Below, in pieces: positions 44,088 to 54,067 of a DNA stretch of 64,000 nt. A model generated the notes under the pieces. That model was not told the origin of the DNA, did not search any database, and worked only from the letters and a program-made list of their open reading frames with translations. The first letter of the stretch is position 1. Each line of letters begins with the position of its first letter. The position numbers and the translations under genes were made by a program. This stretch comes from Bin5 sp965207495 (GTDB taxonomy: Bacteria > Chloroflexota > Anaerolineae > Caldilineales > Caldilineaceae): contig OZ242287.1 in the NCBI GenBank assembly GCA_965207495.1, forward strand, positions 4,898,001 to 4,962,000, written 5' to 3'.

Positions 44088-45208
44088 TATTCGTCCTCCA
44101 ATTGTGGGGCGTGGAGCGGGCGGTCCAGTTGTTGTGGCCGCGGCGGTAAGCGGCGCCCGTTGCGACCGCCACCCTGTCCGCTGTAGGGGAGGCCGGGCTG
44201 CCAGTCGACGGGCGGCGGGGGCGTGTAGGCGTCGAGGGGAAGGGAAACGGGAACGCCGCCGTTGCGAATGGAGACGTAGGCGGCTTCGCAGAGCTCGAGG
44301 GCGGCTAATGATCCTTCGGCGATTGTGTAGTCGGGTTGAGCGCGGTCGATTTGGGCGGCGAGGTTTTCGAGGTGGCGCTGGTGGTTGGTGACGTTTCCCG
44401 GCTCGAATTCAAACAGTTGTCCCTGCGGATAGTCGGCGTTGAGAAGGCTGTAATGGGGGTCCCATCCGTAGAAGTCGATTGTGCCGCGGGTACCGATAAG
44501 GCGGAATAGGGTGTTTGCATTGGGTTCGGAGATGGTGACGTAGTCGCCGGTATTCATGACGACGCGGGCGCCGGAGGCGGTCTGTGCGTAGGTGACGGCG
44601 AGCGTTTCGACCTGCATGCTGTCGCGGTAGGTGCGGGTGCTGGCATCGCAGGCGGCCAGAACGTATTCGACGGGCTCGTGTTTGGTCAGCTCGACGAAGA
44701 AGTTGAGCCAGTGGATGCCGGCATTGATGATGTCCCAGCCGGTGCATTGGATTTCGACGAGTTTGAGCTGGCCGATTTCGCCGGCGTGAACGCGCTGGAG
44801 GATTTGGGTGCTGTGGTCGGCCACAAGGAGGCCGTGGGGTACGGCCATGGGGAGATTTCTGGCGCGTATGAGCTCCAGGATGCGGCGGCCGCTGGCATGG
44901 GTGTCGGCCAGGGGTTTTTCGACGAGGATGCCTTTGAGAGGAAGTTGCAGGGCGGCCTGGGTGACGTCCAGGTGGGAGGGCGGCCATGTGGAGACGCAGA
45001 CGACGTCGGTGGGGCAGGCGGCGAAGAGTTCGGCATGGTCGGGGAAGGTGAGGACGCCGGGGTACAACTCCCGGACGGCTGCGCACGCCTCGGCCTGGAT
45101 GTCGGCGACGGCGACGAGGTTGAAGCGGTGCGAGGCGGAGAGGGCGGCCATGCTGGCTTTGCCTCCGGCACCCGCGCCGATGACTGCGGCGGTGTATTGG
45201 TGGGACAA
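44087..45208 (-). CDS. Gfo/Idh/MocA-family oxidoreductase
   Basis: 373 residues. Rossmann start AAVIGAGAGGKASMAAL, then the canonical GILVEKPLADTHASG with the EKP lysine, and the sugar-domain TGWDIINAGIHWLNFF, typical of NAD(P)-linked sugar dehydrogenases of this family. The TTG at 45208 has GGAG about 9 nt upstream; the in-frame ATG at 45394 lies beyond a heptamer repeat and would translate it into a repetitive leader. It shares one base with the second oxidoreductase gene. Substrate unknown. Confidence 0.88.
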   Translation of the reverse strand: MSHQYTAAVIGAGAGGKASMAALSASHRFNLVAVADIQAEACAAVRELYPGVLTFPDHAELFAACPTDVVCVSTWPPSHLDVTQAALQLPLKGILVEKPLADTHASGRRILELIRARNLPMAVPHGLLVADHSTQILQRVHAGEIGQLKLVEIQCTGWDIINAGIHWLNFFVELTKHEPVEYVLAACDASTRTYRDSMQVETLAVTYAQTASGARVVMNTGDYVTISEPNANTLFRLIGTRGTIDFYGWDPHYSLLNADYPQGQLFEFEPGNVTNHQRHLENLAAQIDRAQPDYTIAEGSLAALELCEAAYVSIRNGGVPVSLPLDAYTPPPPVDWQPGLPYSGQGGGRNGRRLPPRPQQLDRPLHAPQLEDE

Positions 45209-45220
45209 TTTGCTTGCTCC

Positions 45221-45356
45221 GTATTTCGTATTGCGTAGTACGTATTGCGTAGTACGTATTGCGTAGTACGTATTGCGTAGTACGTATTGCGTATTTCGTA
45301 TTGCGTATTTCGTATTGCGTACTGCGTATTGCGTACTGCGTATTGCGTGTTGCGTT
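45221..45356. repeat. heptamer tandem repeat, about 19 units of GTATTGC type
   Basis: About 136 nt of seven-base units: GTATTGC alternates with GTAGTAC in the left part, and with GTATTTC, GTACTGC and GTGTTGC to the right. It sits 13-148 nt upstream of the oxidoreductase start. It is free of frameshift effects because the period is 7 but it lies outside the chosen reading frame. Confidence 0.9.
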
Positions 45357-45398
45357 GTCTGGGGATAGAGAATTTGTCGCGAGGCTGGGTTCAAGGGG

Positions 45399-46190
45399 CT
45401 ACTTTTCTCTCCAGGGCATTCTCCAGAGACCGAGGGACATGGAGACCAGGGCGATAATAGAGAGTATTGCTATTTCCGCCCAAACGTCTGCGCTGCCTGA
45501 CAGCGACTTCTCGATCGCGTCGGCAGCATAGCGCAGAGGCGAGATGTAGCCAATTAGCTTCATCAGCAGGGGGGCCTGGTCCATTGTGAAGTAGACGGGG
45601 GACAGGGCGGCCAAGACGAGTGAAAGCAGGCCCGTCGTCAGGTTGCCGACCTGCAGAGACGGGGCAAAGCTGACGAAGAATAGGGTCAGGCCGCTGACCG
45701 CGAGCACGGTGAGGATTAGAGAGGGGGCCAATCCCCATCCCAATTTGATGTCGACCCCGGCCACCAGGGCGAAACCGAGCAGAATGACTACGGTTATCGC
45801 ACCCGAGATTGAGGCGTGGGCAAGCGAGCCGAGGAGGTAGGCGCCCTTGGAGACGGGCATGGTGATGAGCAGACGGAGGGTGCCGGTAAACCGTTGGCCT
45901 ACGAAGTTCTGCCCGACGAGCATGCCGATTGAGAAGGCGACGCCGAAGACAAGGGTGCCGGCAAGCAGGCGGCGGAGCACCTGCGGGTCGTCGGGGGCGA
46001 TGGCCCTGGTTACGTAGAACCAAGGTAGTGGGAATCCGGCGGCGAGGAGGACGGTTACGTACCAGTGTTTGAGTGAGGGCAGGAAGTTGAGCTCGAAGAC
46101 GCTGAGCGTATCGGAAATGAATTTGCGAAAGCCGCCGGTCGGGTAGGGTTGAACGGGGAGGTCGGATGCGGAAGCGTTGCGTTCAGTCAT
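45399..46190 (-). CDS. ABC-2-type transporter permease
   Basis: 263 residues with six hydrophobic segments; VGQNFVGQRFTGTLRLLITMPVS is the ABC-2 signature before helix 3 (a conserved charged patch on the cytoplasmic side), followed by SKGAYLLGSLAHAS. It should form the membrane part of an exporter with the adjacent ATPase. The ATG at 46190 overlaps the ATPase stop, and an in-frame ATG at 46226 is less likely. The cargo is unknown. Confidence 0.9.
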   Translation of the reverse strand: MTERNASASDLPVQPYPTGGFRKFISDTLSVFELNFLPSLKHWYVTVLLAAGFPLPWFYVTRAIAPDDPQVLRRLLAGTLVFGVAFSIGMLVGQNFVGQRFTGTLRLLITMPVSKGAYLLGSLAHASISGAITVVILLGFALVAGVDIKLGWGLAPSLILTVLAVSGLTLFFVSFAPSLQVGNLTTGLLSLVLAALSPVYFTMDQAPLLMKLIGYISPLRYAADAIEKSLSGSADVWAEIAILSIIALVSMSLGLWRMPWREK

Positions 46191-47067
46191 CGGCCACTGG
46201 CCCTTCCTTGAGGCGTCCTTTGCCATCGGTCAGGCCGAGATAGACGTCTTCCAAGGTTGTTCGGGAGACGGCATACTCGCGAATGCCCAGGGCCTGGACC
46301 TGCTTGAGGAGTTCAGTGTCGCTGGCGCCGTAGAGTACCTGGGTGCGGCCTTCGGAGAGGTAGGTGACCTTATAGTCGAAGCCGTGGTCGGCGCGGAGGT
46401 TGGCGATGGTGTCGAGGGCCAGCAGGGCGCCGTCGTGGATGATGCCGACTCTGTCTGAGAGAGTTTCGGCTTCTTCCATGGAGTGGGTCGTCAGGAGGAT
46501 GGTAGCGCCTCGGCGGCGGTAGTTGCGTAGGAGATCCCACAGGTCGCGGCGCGACTCGGGGTCGAGGCCGACACTTGGCTCATCGAGGACGAGCAGTGGG
46601 GGATCGGCCAGCACGGCAATTCCGACCAGGAGGCGGCGGCGAAGGCCACCGGATAGTTGCTCTCCAGGTTTGTGCTTGTGCTCTTCGAGGCCGAGGTCTG
46701 AGATCAGTTCTGCGGCGCGGCGTGAAGCGACGCGGGGAGGCAGACCGCGCAGTTTGCCGAGGATGCGCAGGTGGTGCTGGACGGAAAGGCCCCAGTAGAA
46801 GTTGGTCTCTTGGGGGATTACGCCCATGCAGGCCTTGGCTTCGTTGGGACGCGAGAGGGAGTCGAGGCCGAAGACGCGGACGTCGCCGGAGGTGGGGACA
46901 AGCTCGGTCGTGATCTGGCGGACGAGGGTGGTCTTGCCGGCACCGTTAGGCCCGAGGATCGCAAGCAGCTCGCCGCGTTCGACGGTCAGGGTGATGTCGC
47001 GATTGGCCCAGGTCCCGTTGCGGTAGCGCTTATTGAGGTTTCGTAGTTCGATTGCTGCTGCCAACAT
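46183..47067 (-). CDS. ABC-2-type transporter ATP-binding protein
   Basis: 294 residues. Walker A LGPNGAGKTTLVRQ, a signature LSGGLRRRLLVGIAV, Walker B LLVLDEPSVGLDPE and the H-loop TTHSMEEAET are all present, with the CcmA/DrrA-like layout of drug or lipid exporters. A C-terminal accessory region follows (RTQVLYGASDTELLKQVQAL). It overlaps the permease gene start by 8 nt. Transcription starts in the ~260-nt gap shared with sppA. Confidence 0.93.
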   Translation of the reverse strand: MLAAAIELRNLNKRYRNGTWANRDITLTVERGELLAILGPNGAGKTTLVRQITTELVPTSGDVRVFGLDSLSRPNEAKACMGVIPQETNFYWGLSVQHHLRILGKLRGLPPRVASRRAAELISDLGLEEHKHKPGEQLSGGLRRRLLVGIAVLADPPLLVLDEPSVGLDPESRRDLWDLLRNYRRRGATILLTTHSMEEAETLSDRVGIIHDGALLALDTIANLRADHGFDYKVTYLSEGRTQVLYGASDTELLKQVQALGIREYAVSRTTLEDVYLGLTDGKGRLKEGPVADD

Positions 47068-47118
47068 GCACCTCGAACTGAGGGCAGGGAATAGTTTTTT
47101 GCACCGGCCTAAATGTGG

Positions 47119-47192
47119 TCAAAGCGTCTCTGGGATGAAACTGTGGTTGTATTTCATCATAACCCAAAAAGGGTGGCGCGATCAAAGCGTCT
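47119..47192. promoter_or_regulatory. direct repeats TCAAAGCGTCT in the divergent promoter gap
   Basis: The same 11 bases occur at 47119-47129 and 47182-47192, 63 nt apart (about six helical turns), in the gap between the divergent ABC operon and sppA. An ACCC-AAAAA-GGGT small hairpin lies between them. They are a candidate regulator-binding pair. Confidence 0.35.
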
Positions 47193-47329
47193 TTGCGGGC
47201 AAGGGATCAGTTTTTCTCCAGCAGATCGTGCGGGTATAGTATGGTTTTGCGGTTCGGTCGTTGAGGAGCAGGTGCGTATTGGGGCTTGCCTGGCGTAGCA
47301 ATGGCACAAGGATGGGCGGGGGGAGCGAA

Positions 47330-49126
47330 ATGAGTTTTATTGGTAGAGGCGTGGGCTGGGTATTGCGGGGGATATCTCTTTTTTGGCAGGTGTGCGTGTG
47401 CGGGCTTGCCAATCTGGTGCGGCGTTTGTCGAAGGGGAGCTGGGCTGATTATGTTCTGTTCGAACTTTCGGGGCCGCTGCTGGAGCGGACGCCACAGCGG
47501 CCGCGGTTTCTCAACTTTCTTTCGCTTGGAAAGCCGGGCCTTTCGGTTGAGTCTTTGCATGATGCGCTGCGGCGGATTGCGGGGGACCCTGATGTGCGGG
47601 GGGTGGTGGTTCTGGTCAAGGGCGCGCAGCTGAGCCTGGCGCAGGCGCAGACTCTGGCCGACCTATTTGCGCGCTTCCGGGGCTGGAGCGGTGAGCTGAA
47701 CTCTCGAGCGGCGGCGAAGGAGGTCGTTGTCTATCTGGAGTCGTGCGGCAATGCCGAGTATGTTGTGGCGGCGGCGGCGGACCGGGTTTATGTTTCGCCG
47801 TTGACCGACTGGACGGTGCTGGGATTGCGGGCTGAGCCGCTCTTTCTGGCTGAGACGTTGCGGCGTATTGGCGTGAAGGCGGAGGTGGTGAAGGTGGCGC
47901 CCTGGAAGACGGCGCTGGACAACCTGGAGCGCTCAGAGATGAGCGACGCCCACCGGGAGCAGATTGAACGGCTGCTGGGCGGCTTGTACGAGGAGATGGT
48001 GGGGGCTATCAGCAGGGGTCGCGACATCGGTGAAGAGCAGGTGCGGGCGGCGATCGACAGAGCGCCACTCAACGCCCATGAGACAGTAGAACTGGGTCTG
48101 GTGGACGGCACGGTCTACGAGGACGAGCTGGCGGCAACCTTGGCAGCTGCGGGGAAGGATGAGGCGCGGATATTGCCGTATGAGCAGGCGCGCGGCAACC
48201 TCTACCGGCGGCCGCGGCGGCGGCACAGGAAGGGGATCGGGGTCGTTTCGCTGGGTGGGATGATCACGACGGGCAAGAGCCGCCGCTTTCCCGGCGGGTT
48301 GCCGATCGTTGGCAACAACACGGCGGGCAGCACGACGGTGCAGCAACTGGTGCGGGCGGCGCTGAAGGACGAGCGACTGGCGGGGGTGCTGCTGCACATT
48401 GATTCGCGGGGCGGGTCGGCACTGGCGAGCGATCTGATGTGGCGTGAGCTGACACTACTGAACAAGAAGAAGCCGGTGGTGGCGTATATGGGGGATGTGG
48501 CGGCCAGCGGAGGGTATTATGTAGCGCTGCCGGCGCAGAAGATCGTATGCCAGCCGGCGACGTTGACGGGAAGCATCGGCGTGGTGATGGCCAAGCTGAT
48601 CACAAGCGAGGCGGAAGGAAAGATCGGGGCGAGGCGTTTCGCGGTCCAGCGGGGGGAGAATGCGGACATCTATGCGAGCGACGGTCCGTGGCGGCGGGAG
48701 CAGCGGGAGAAAGTTGAGGAGATGATGGATTACACGTACCGGAATTTCAAGCGGTTGGTGGGGGAATCGCGGCAATTGGAGCCGGACTCGCTTGAAACGT
48801 TGTGTGGGGGGCGTGTATGGACGGGTAGGCAGGCGCTGGAACGCGGGTTGGTGGATGCGCTTGGGGATTTTGGCACGGCCATAGACCAGCTTTGTGAAAT
48901 TGCGGACCTGCCGACGGATGGAACGGTCCCGGTGGTTCAGGTGAAGGCGGACGAGAAACGGCCGCGACCGCCGGTATCGGAAGGGAGCCTTGATCTGGTT
49001 GTGGGCGGGGACGGCTTTGCGGAGTTAACCGAGGCGCTGCTGGGGGTCCTGCAGGGGGATGTTTCCGCGTTGATGGGGCGGGAGCGCGTGTGGATGCTGG
49101 CCGACGGGCTGCCGAAGAGTCGATAG
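47330..49126 (+). CDS. sppA: signal peptide peptidase SppA, 67K type
   Basis: 598 residues, the two-domain S49 form. An N-terminal hydrophobic stretch (about residues 10-32) anchors it. Lys193 in VKVAPWKTALDNLE fits the general base in the first domain; the nucleophile Ser393 lies in MGDVAASGGYYVALP in the second, preceded by LLHIDSRGGSALASD and followed by TLTGSIGV. It clips cleaved signal peptides inside the membrane. The start at 47330 has GGGGGGAG just upstream. It is divergent from an ABC exporter operon. Confidence 0.93.
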   Translation: MSFIGRGVGWVLRGISLFWQVCVCGLANLVRRLSKGSWADYVLFELSGPLLERTPQRPRFLNFLSLGKPGLSVESLHDALRRIAGDPDVRGVVVLVKGAQLSLAQAQTLADLFARFRGWSGELNSRAAAKEVVVYLESCGNAEYVVAAAADRVYVSPLTDWTVLGLRAEPLFLAETLRRIGVKAEVVKVAPWKTALDNLERSEMSDAHREQIERLLGGLYEEMVGAISRGRDIGEEQVRAAIDRAPLNAHETVELGLVDGTVYEDELAATLAAAGKDEARILPYEQARGNLYRRPRRRHRKGIGVVSLGGMITTGKSRRFPGGLPIVGNNTAGSTTVQQLVRAALKDERLAGVLLHIDSRGGSALASDLMWRELTLLNKKKPVVAYMGDVAASGGYYVALPAQKIVCQPATLTGSIGVVMAKLITSEAEGKIGARRFAVQRGENADIYASDGPWRREQREKVEEMMDYTYRNFKRLVGESRQLEPDSLETLCGGRVWTGRQALERGLVDALGDFGTAIDQLCEIADLPTDGTVPVVQVKADEKRPRPPVSEGSLDLVVGGDGFAELTEALLGVLQGDVSALMGRERVWMLADGLPKSR

Positions 49127-49166
49127 GCATCTAGTACGCCGCGGCGCGGCGTTTGGGGAGAGAATA

Positions 49167-50408
49167 ATGTTCGATGTGGATAAGATCCGAAGCGGGTTTC
49201 CGGCGCTGCAGGAGGCGTACAACGGCAGGCAGGCGATCTTTTTCGACAATCCCGGGGGCACGCAGGTACACGAGAGCGTAGTTGCGGCGATGGTCGACTA
49301 TTTGACGCGGCGCAATTCGAATACGCACGGGTTGTTCGAGACGAGCGCGCGTACTGACGCGGTGATCGAGGCGGCGCACAGGGCGGCTGCCGATTTGTTG
49401 GGGTGCGACGCGGATGAGGTGGTTTTTGGGAACAACATGACAAGCCTGACGTTTCACGTCAGCCGGTCGCTGGCGCGGGAGCTGGGGCCGGGGGACGAGG
49501 TCGTGGTTACGCGGCTGGACCACGACGCGAATGTGATGCCGTGGGTGCTGGCTGCGCAGGAGCGGGGGGCGCGCGTGCGGTGGGCGGACGTGGACGTGGA
49601 GAGCGGGACGCTGGATATGGAGGATGTGCGAAGGCAGATCACGACGAGCACGAAGTTGGTGGCGGTCGGGTATGCCAGTAACGCGACGGGGACGATCAAC
49701 GACGTAGGGACGATCATTGGCTGGGCCGGGGAGGTGGGGGCGCTGACGTTTGTGGATGCGGTACAGTATGCGCCGCACGGGTTGATCGACGTCAGGGCGC
49801 TGGGGTGCGATTTTCTGGCGTGTTCGTCGTACAAGTTTTTCGGCCCGCACAGCGGGCAACTTTACGGTAAGCGGGAACATTTGGAGCGGCTGGAGGCGTA
49901 CCGGGTGCGTCCGGCCGGGGACAGGCCGCCGGACAAGTGGGAGACTGGCACTCAGAATCATGAGGGGATGGCGGGGGTGACCGCGGCTATCGATTATCTG
50001 GCGGAACTTGGGGTCGAGTACGGCGGCGCCGGGCCGGCGGAAAGCCGGAGGGAGAAGTTGAAGGCGGCCTGGCCGGTGATCGGGGCGTATGAAGGGATGC
50101 TGACGGAGCGGTTGGTGAGCGGACTGCAGAGCGTGCCGGGCGTCCGCATCTACGGTTTGACGGAGCGGGCGGATTTGGAGAGGCGGGTGGCGACGGTCTC
50201 GTTGCTGAAGGAGGGAACGACGCCGGAACAGCTGGCACGAGCACTTGCGGAAGAGAACATTTTTGCGTGGAACGGGAGTTTCTATGCGCAGTCGGTTAGC
50301 GAGAGGGTGGGTGTCGAGGAGAGCGGCGGCTGGCTGCGGCTGGGACTGGTGCATTACAACACGGTGGATGAGATAGAGCGGTGCTTGCGGGTTTTGGATG
50401 GGGCGTGA
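49167..50408 (+). CDS. cysteine-desulfurase-like PLP protein (TIGR01976/VC1184 type)
   Basis: 413 residues of class-V aminotransferase fold. The PLP lysine is Lys223 in FLACSSYKFFGPH; phosphate and ring-binding segments NNMTSLTFHVSR and VTRLDHDANV precede it. In place of the catalytic-Cys loop RAGHHC of SufS there is AWNGSFYAQSV with no cysteine. This is typical of the VC1184 subfamily, so the true reaction is uncertain. It begins 40 nt after sppA and could be co-transcribed with it. Confidence 0.9.
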   Translation: MFDVDKIRSGFPALQEAYNGRQAIFFDNPGGTQVHESVVAAMVDYLTRRNSNTHGLFETSARTDAVIEAAHRAAADLLGCDADEVVFGNNMTSLTFHVSRSLARELGPGDEVVVTRLDHDANVMPWVLAAQERGARVRWADVDVESGTLDMEDVRRQITTSTKLVAVGYASNATGTINDVGTIIGWAGEVGALTFVDAVQYAPHGLIDVRALGCDFLACSSYKFFGPHSGQLYGKREHLERLEAYRVRPAGDRPPDKWETGTQNHEGMAGVTAAIDYLAELGVEYGGAGPAESRREKLKAAWPVIGAYEGMLTERLVSGLQSVPGVRIYGLTERADLERRVATVSLLKEGTTPEQLARALAEENIFAWNGSFYAQSVSERVGVEESGGWLRLGLVHYNTVDEIERCLRVLDGA

Positions 50409-50784
50409 AGGGCAGTTTTTAGTGGTTAGTTTTTAGTTTTTGGTGAACGGCTTTGCAGGAACTGAGCAGATGGGGGACCGGGGTTGGGCGTCAGGGACGG
50501 CAAGGGTGTCAGAGATGGGTCAGTGGTCGGTGGTTAGTGGCGGAAAGGGGGGCGTGGACGTTGCGGGTTTCGTATTGGACAGGATGCGTAGGATCATCGT
50601 GGGCAAATTCAAACGAATTGCTAATACTGGCCCAATACCATACTTACATAAGTTTTCTATAATAGTAGAAGAGTAATTGAAGCGAAAAGGTTAGAGACAG
50701 TTCATAGAGGAGTCATGGACTGGGCGGCTGTAGCGCGGAACGGACGGGTGCCCAGCATCATCTCGTACAGGAGGTTTAGGACAG
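50409..50784 (+). promoter_or_regulatory. dnaK upstream region with repeats and a possible promoter
   Basis: 376 nt. TTAGTTTTTAG-type repeats lie near 50415-50440, and an AGTGGTC-type heptamer stretch near 50519-50545. A perfect TATAAT at 50658-50663 in AT-rich sequence is a fair -10 candidate, although no good -35 is spaced from it. No CIRCE (HrcA) or HAIR (HspR) inverted repeat is visible. The dnaK start has AGGAGG about 10 nt upstream. Confidence 0.4.
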
Positions 50785-52695
<1,911 letters not shown>

Positions 52696-52749
52696 GCGGC
52701 AATTTGAACCAGGATTGCCGTCCTGGGCGCATTGACGATAAGATGATGA

Positions 52750-52776
52750 GAAACCGGGCGCCCTGTGCCCGGTTTC
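52750..52776 (+). terminator. strong hairpin after dnaK
   Basis: GAAACCGGGC pairs perfectly with GCCCGGTTTC around a 7-nt loop, 55 nt after the dnaK stop. The following bases are not a clear U-tract, so termination may be partial and allow some read-through to the J protein. Confidence 0.65.
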
Positions 52777-52876
52777 GCGTCCTAAATGATGGATTCGAGA
52801 GCCGGATGAAGGTGGTTGTACGAGTCGGTTCCAGAGGGGTGTAGGGTAAAGGCCAAGAATAGCGGAGAACGGATCA

Positions 52877-53815
52877 GTGGACTATAGGGACTACTACGCA
52901 GTGCTGGGCGTGCGCCGGAAGGCGAGCGCTGATGATATCAAGAAGGCGTATCGCAAGCTGGCGCGCAAGTATCATCCCGATGTCAATGGCGGCGATGCGG
53001 CTGCTGAACAGCGGTTCAAAGAGATCAGTGAGGCCTATGCGGTCCTGTCTGACGATGCGAAGCGGCGGACGTACGACAAGTTCGGCGCCCAGTGGAAGCA
53101 GTACGAGCAGAGCGGACAGAATTTTGATTGGTCTCAGTGGTACAATGCCGGCGGCGCGGAGCGTCAACAGGGCCGAACGGTGAGTCCTGAAGAGTTTGAG
53201 CAGATGTTCGGGGGTATGGCCGGCGGCGGCAGCTCTTTTTCTGATTTCTTTCAGCAGCTATTTGGCGGCGTGCCGACGCAGACGCGGCGAGCGACGCGGC
53301 AGACGCCTCCTCCCAGTTTCGCCCGCCCCAACAGCGACCAGACGGTCCCGGTAGAGATAGCGCTGGAAGAGGCGTTTATGGGGACCAAGCGGACGGTACA
53401 GCAGGGTGATTCCCGGTTCGAGGTGACGATCCCTGCGGGCGTCAGGACGGGGTCGAAGGTGCGTGCCGGCGACCTGATCATGACGGTGTCGGTCAAGCCG
53501 CACAAGGATTTTGAGGTGGTCGGGACCGATTTGCGCACGAAGGTTTACATGGACCTTTTCGTTGCGCTGCTTGGGGGCGAGGCGCGTGTGAATACCTTGC
53601 AGGGGGCGGTGGCTTTGACGATTCCGCCGGACACGCAGAACGGGAAGGTTTTCCGGCTGAAGGGTCAGGGCATGCCGGACGTGAAGGATAGCAAGAATCG
53701 GGGAGACTTGCTGGTGGAGGTGGTGGTTGAGCTGCCCGTGCCTCTCAGTATGGAAGCCAAGCGACTCGTCGAGAGTTTGCAGCGGGAATCTCCGGATATC
53801 GGTTCGACGTCGTAG
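52877..53815 (+). CDS. DnaJ/CbpA-like co-chaperone without zinc finger
   Basis: 312 residues. The J domain (about 1-70) has DYYAVLGVRRKASADDI and the HPD motif KYHPDVNGG (about 32-40) that stimulates DnaK. A glycine/phenylalanine-rich linker with FSDFFQQLFGG follows, then two C-terminal substrate-binding beta domains (EEAFMGTKRTVQ, LGGEARVNTLQG). The four-cysteine zinc finger of type I DnaJ is absent, so it is CbpA-type (class B). The start is a GTG at 52877. It is next to dnaK. Confidence 0.95.
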   Translation: MDYRDYYAVLGVRRKASADDIKKAYRKLARKYHPDVNGGDAAAEQRFKEISEAYAVLSDDAKRRTYDKFGAQWKQYEQSGQNFDWSQWYNAGGAERQQGRTVSPEEFEQMFGGMAGGGSSFSDFFQQLFGGVPTQTRRATRQTPPPSFARPNSDQTVPVEIALEEAFMGTKRTVQQGDSRFEVTIPAGVRTGSKVRAGDLIMTVSVKPHKDFEVVGTDLRTKVYMDLFVALLGGEARVNTLQGAVALTIPPDTQNGKVFRLKGQGMPDVKDSKNRGDLLVEVVVELPVPLSMEAKRLVESLQRESPDIGSTS

Positions 53816-54067
53816 AGGAATTGGCGGTACTGTGTGCATGGCGGGGCATCGGCTCCGCGGCGGGGGTTTCGTCCCGATTGCGATCTGACGGGGGGAGTTT
53901 CCGGGCTGCCATCGCTAGACAGGAGGGCTGCCAGCACCGAGACTTGCAGATCGCCAGTTTTGCTTGTCACCAGACCAGGTTGTTGTTAACAGGAAACGGC
54001 ACTGCGGTCGTGGACAGCAGCCGTCGGAAGGTCTGGAGTCGGGGGCGGGCATTAGGGGACGGGACAG
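53816..54067. other. intergenic stretch between the J protein and M1 peptidase genes
   Basis: 252 nt with no recognisable gene or clear hairpin. The start codon of the peptidase gene at 54068 is uncertain, so translation may really begin inside or just after this stretch. Confidence 0.35.

Noticed and set aside
45221..45394. N-terminal extension of the oxidoreductase through the heptamer repeat to an ATG at 45394
   Set aside because: Gives a repetitive 62-residue leader before the Rossmann start; the TTG at 45208 has a ribosome site.
50409..50784. CIRCE or HAIR heat-shock operator before dnaK
   Set aside because: Neither TTAGCACTC-N9-GAGTGCTAA nor CTTGAGT-N7-ACTCAAG is present.
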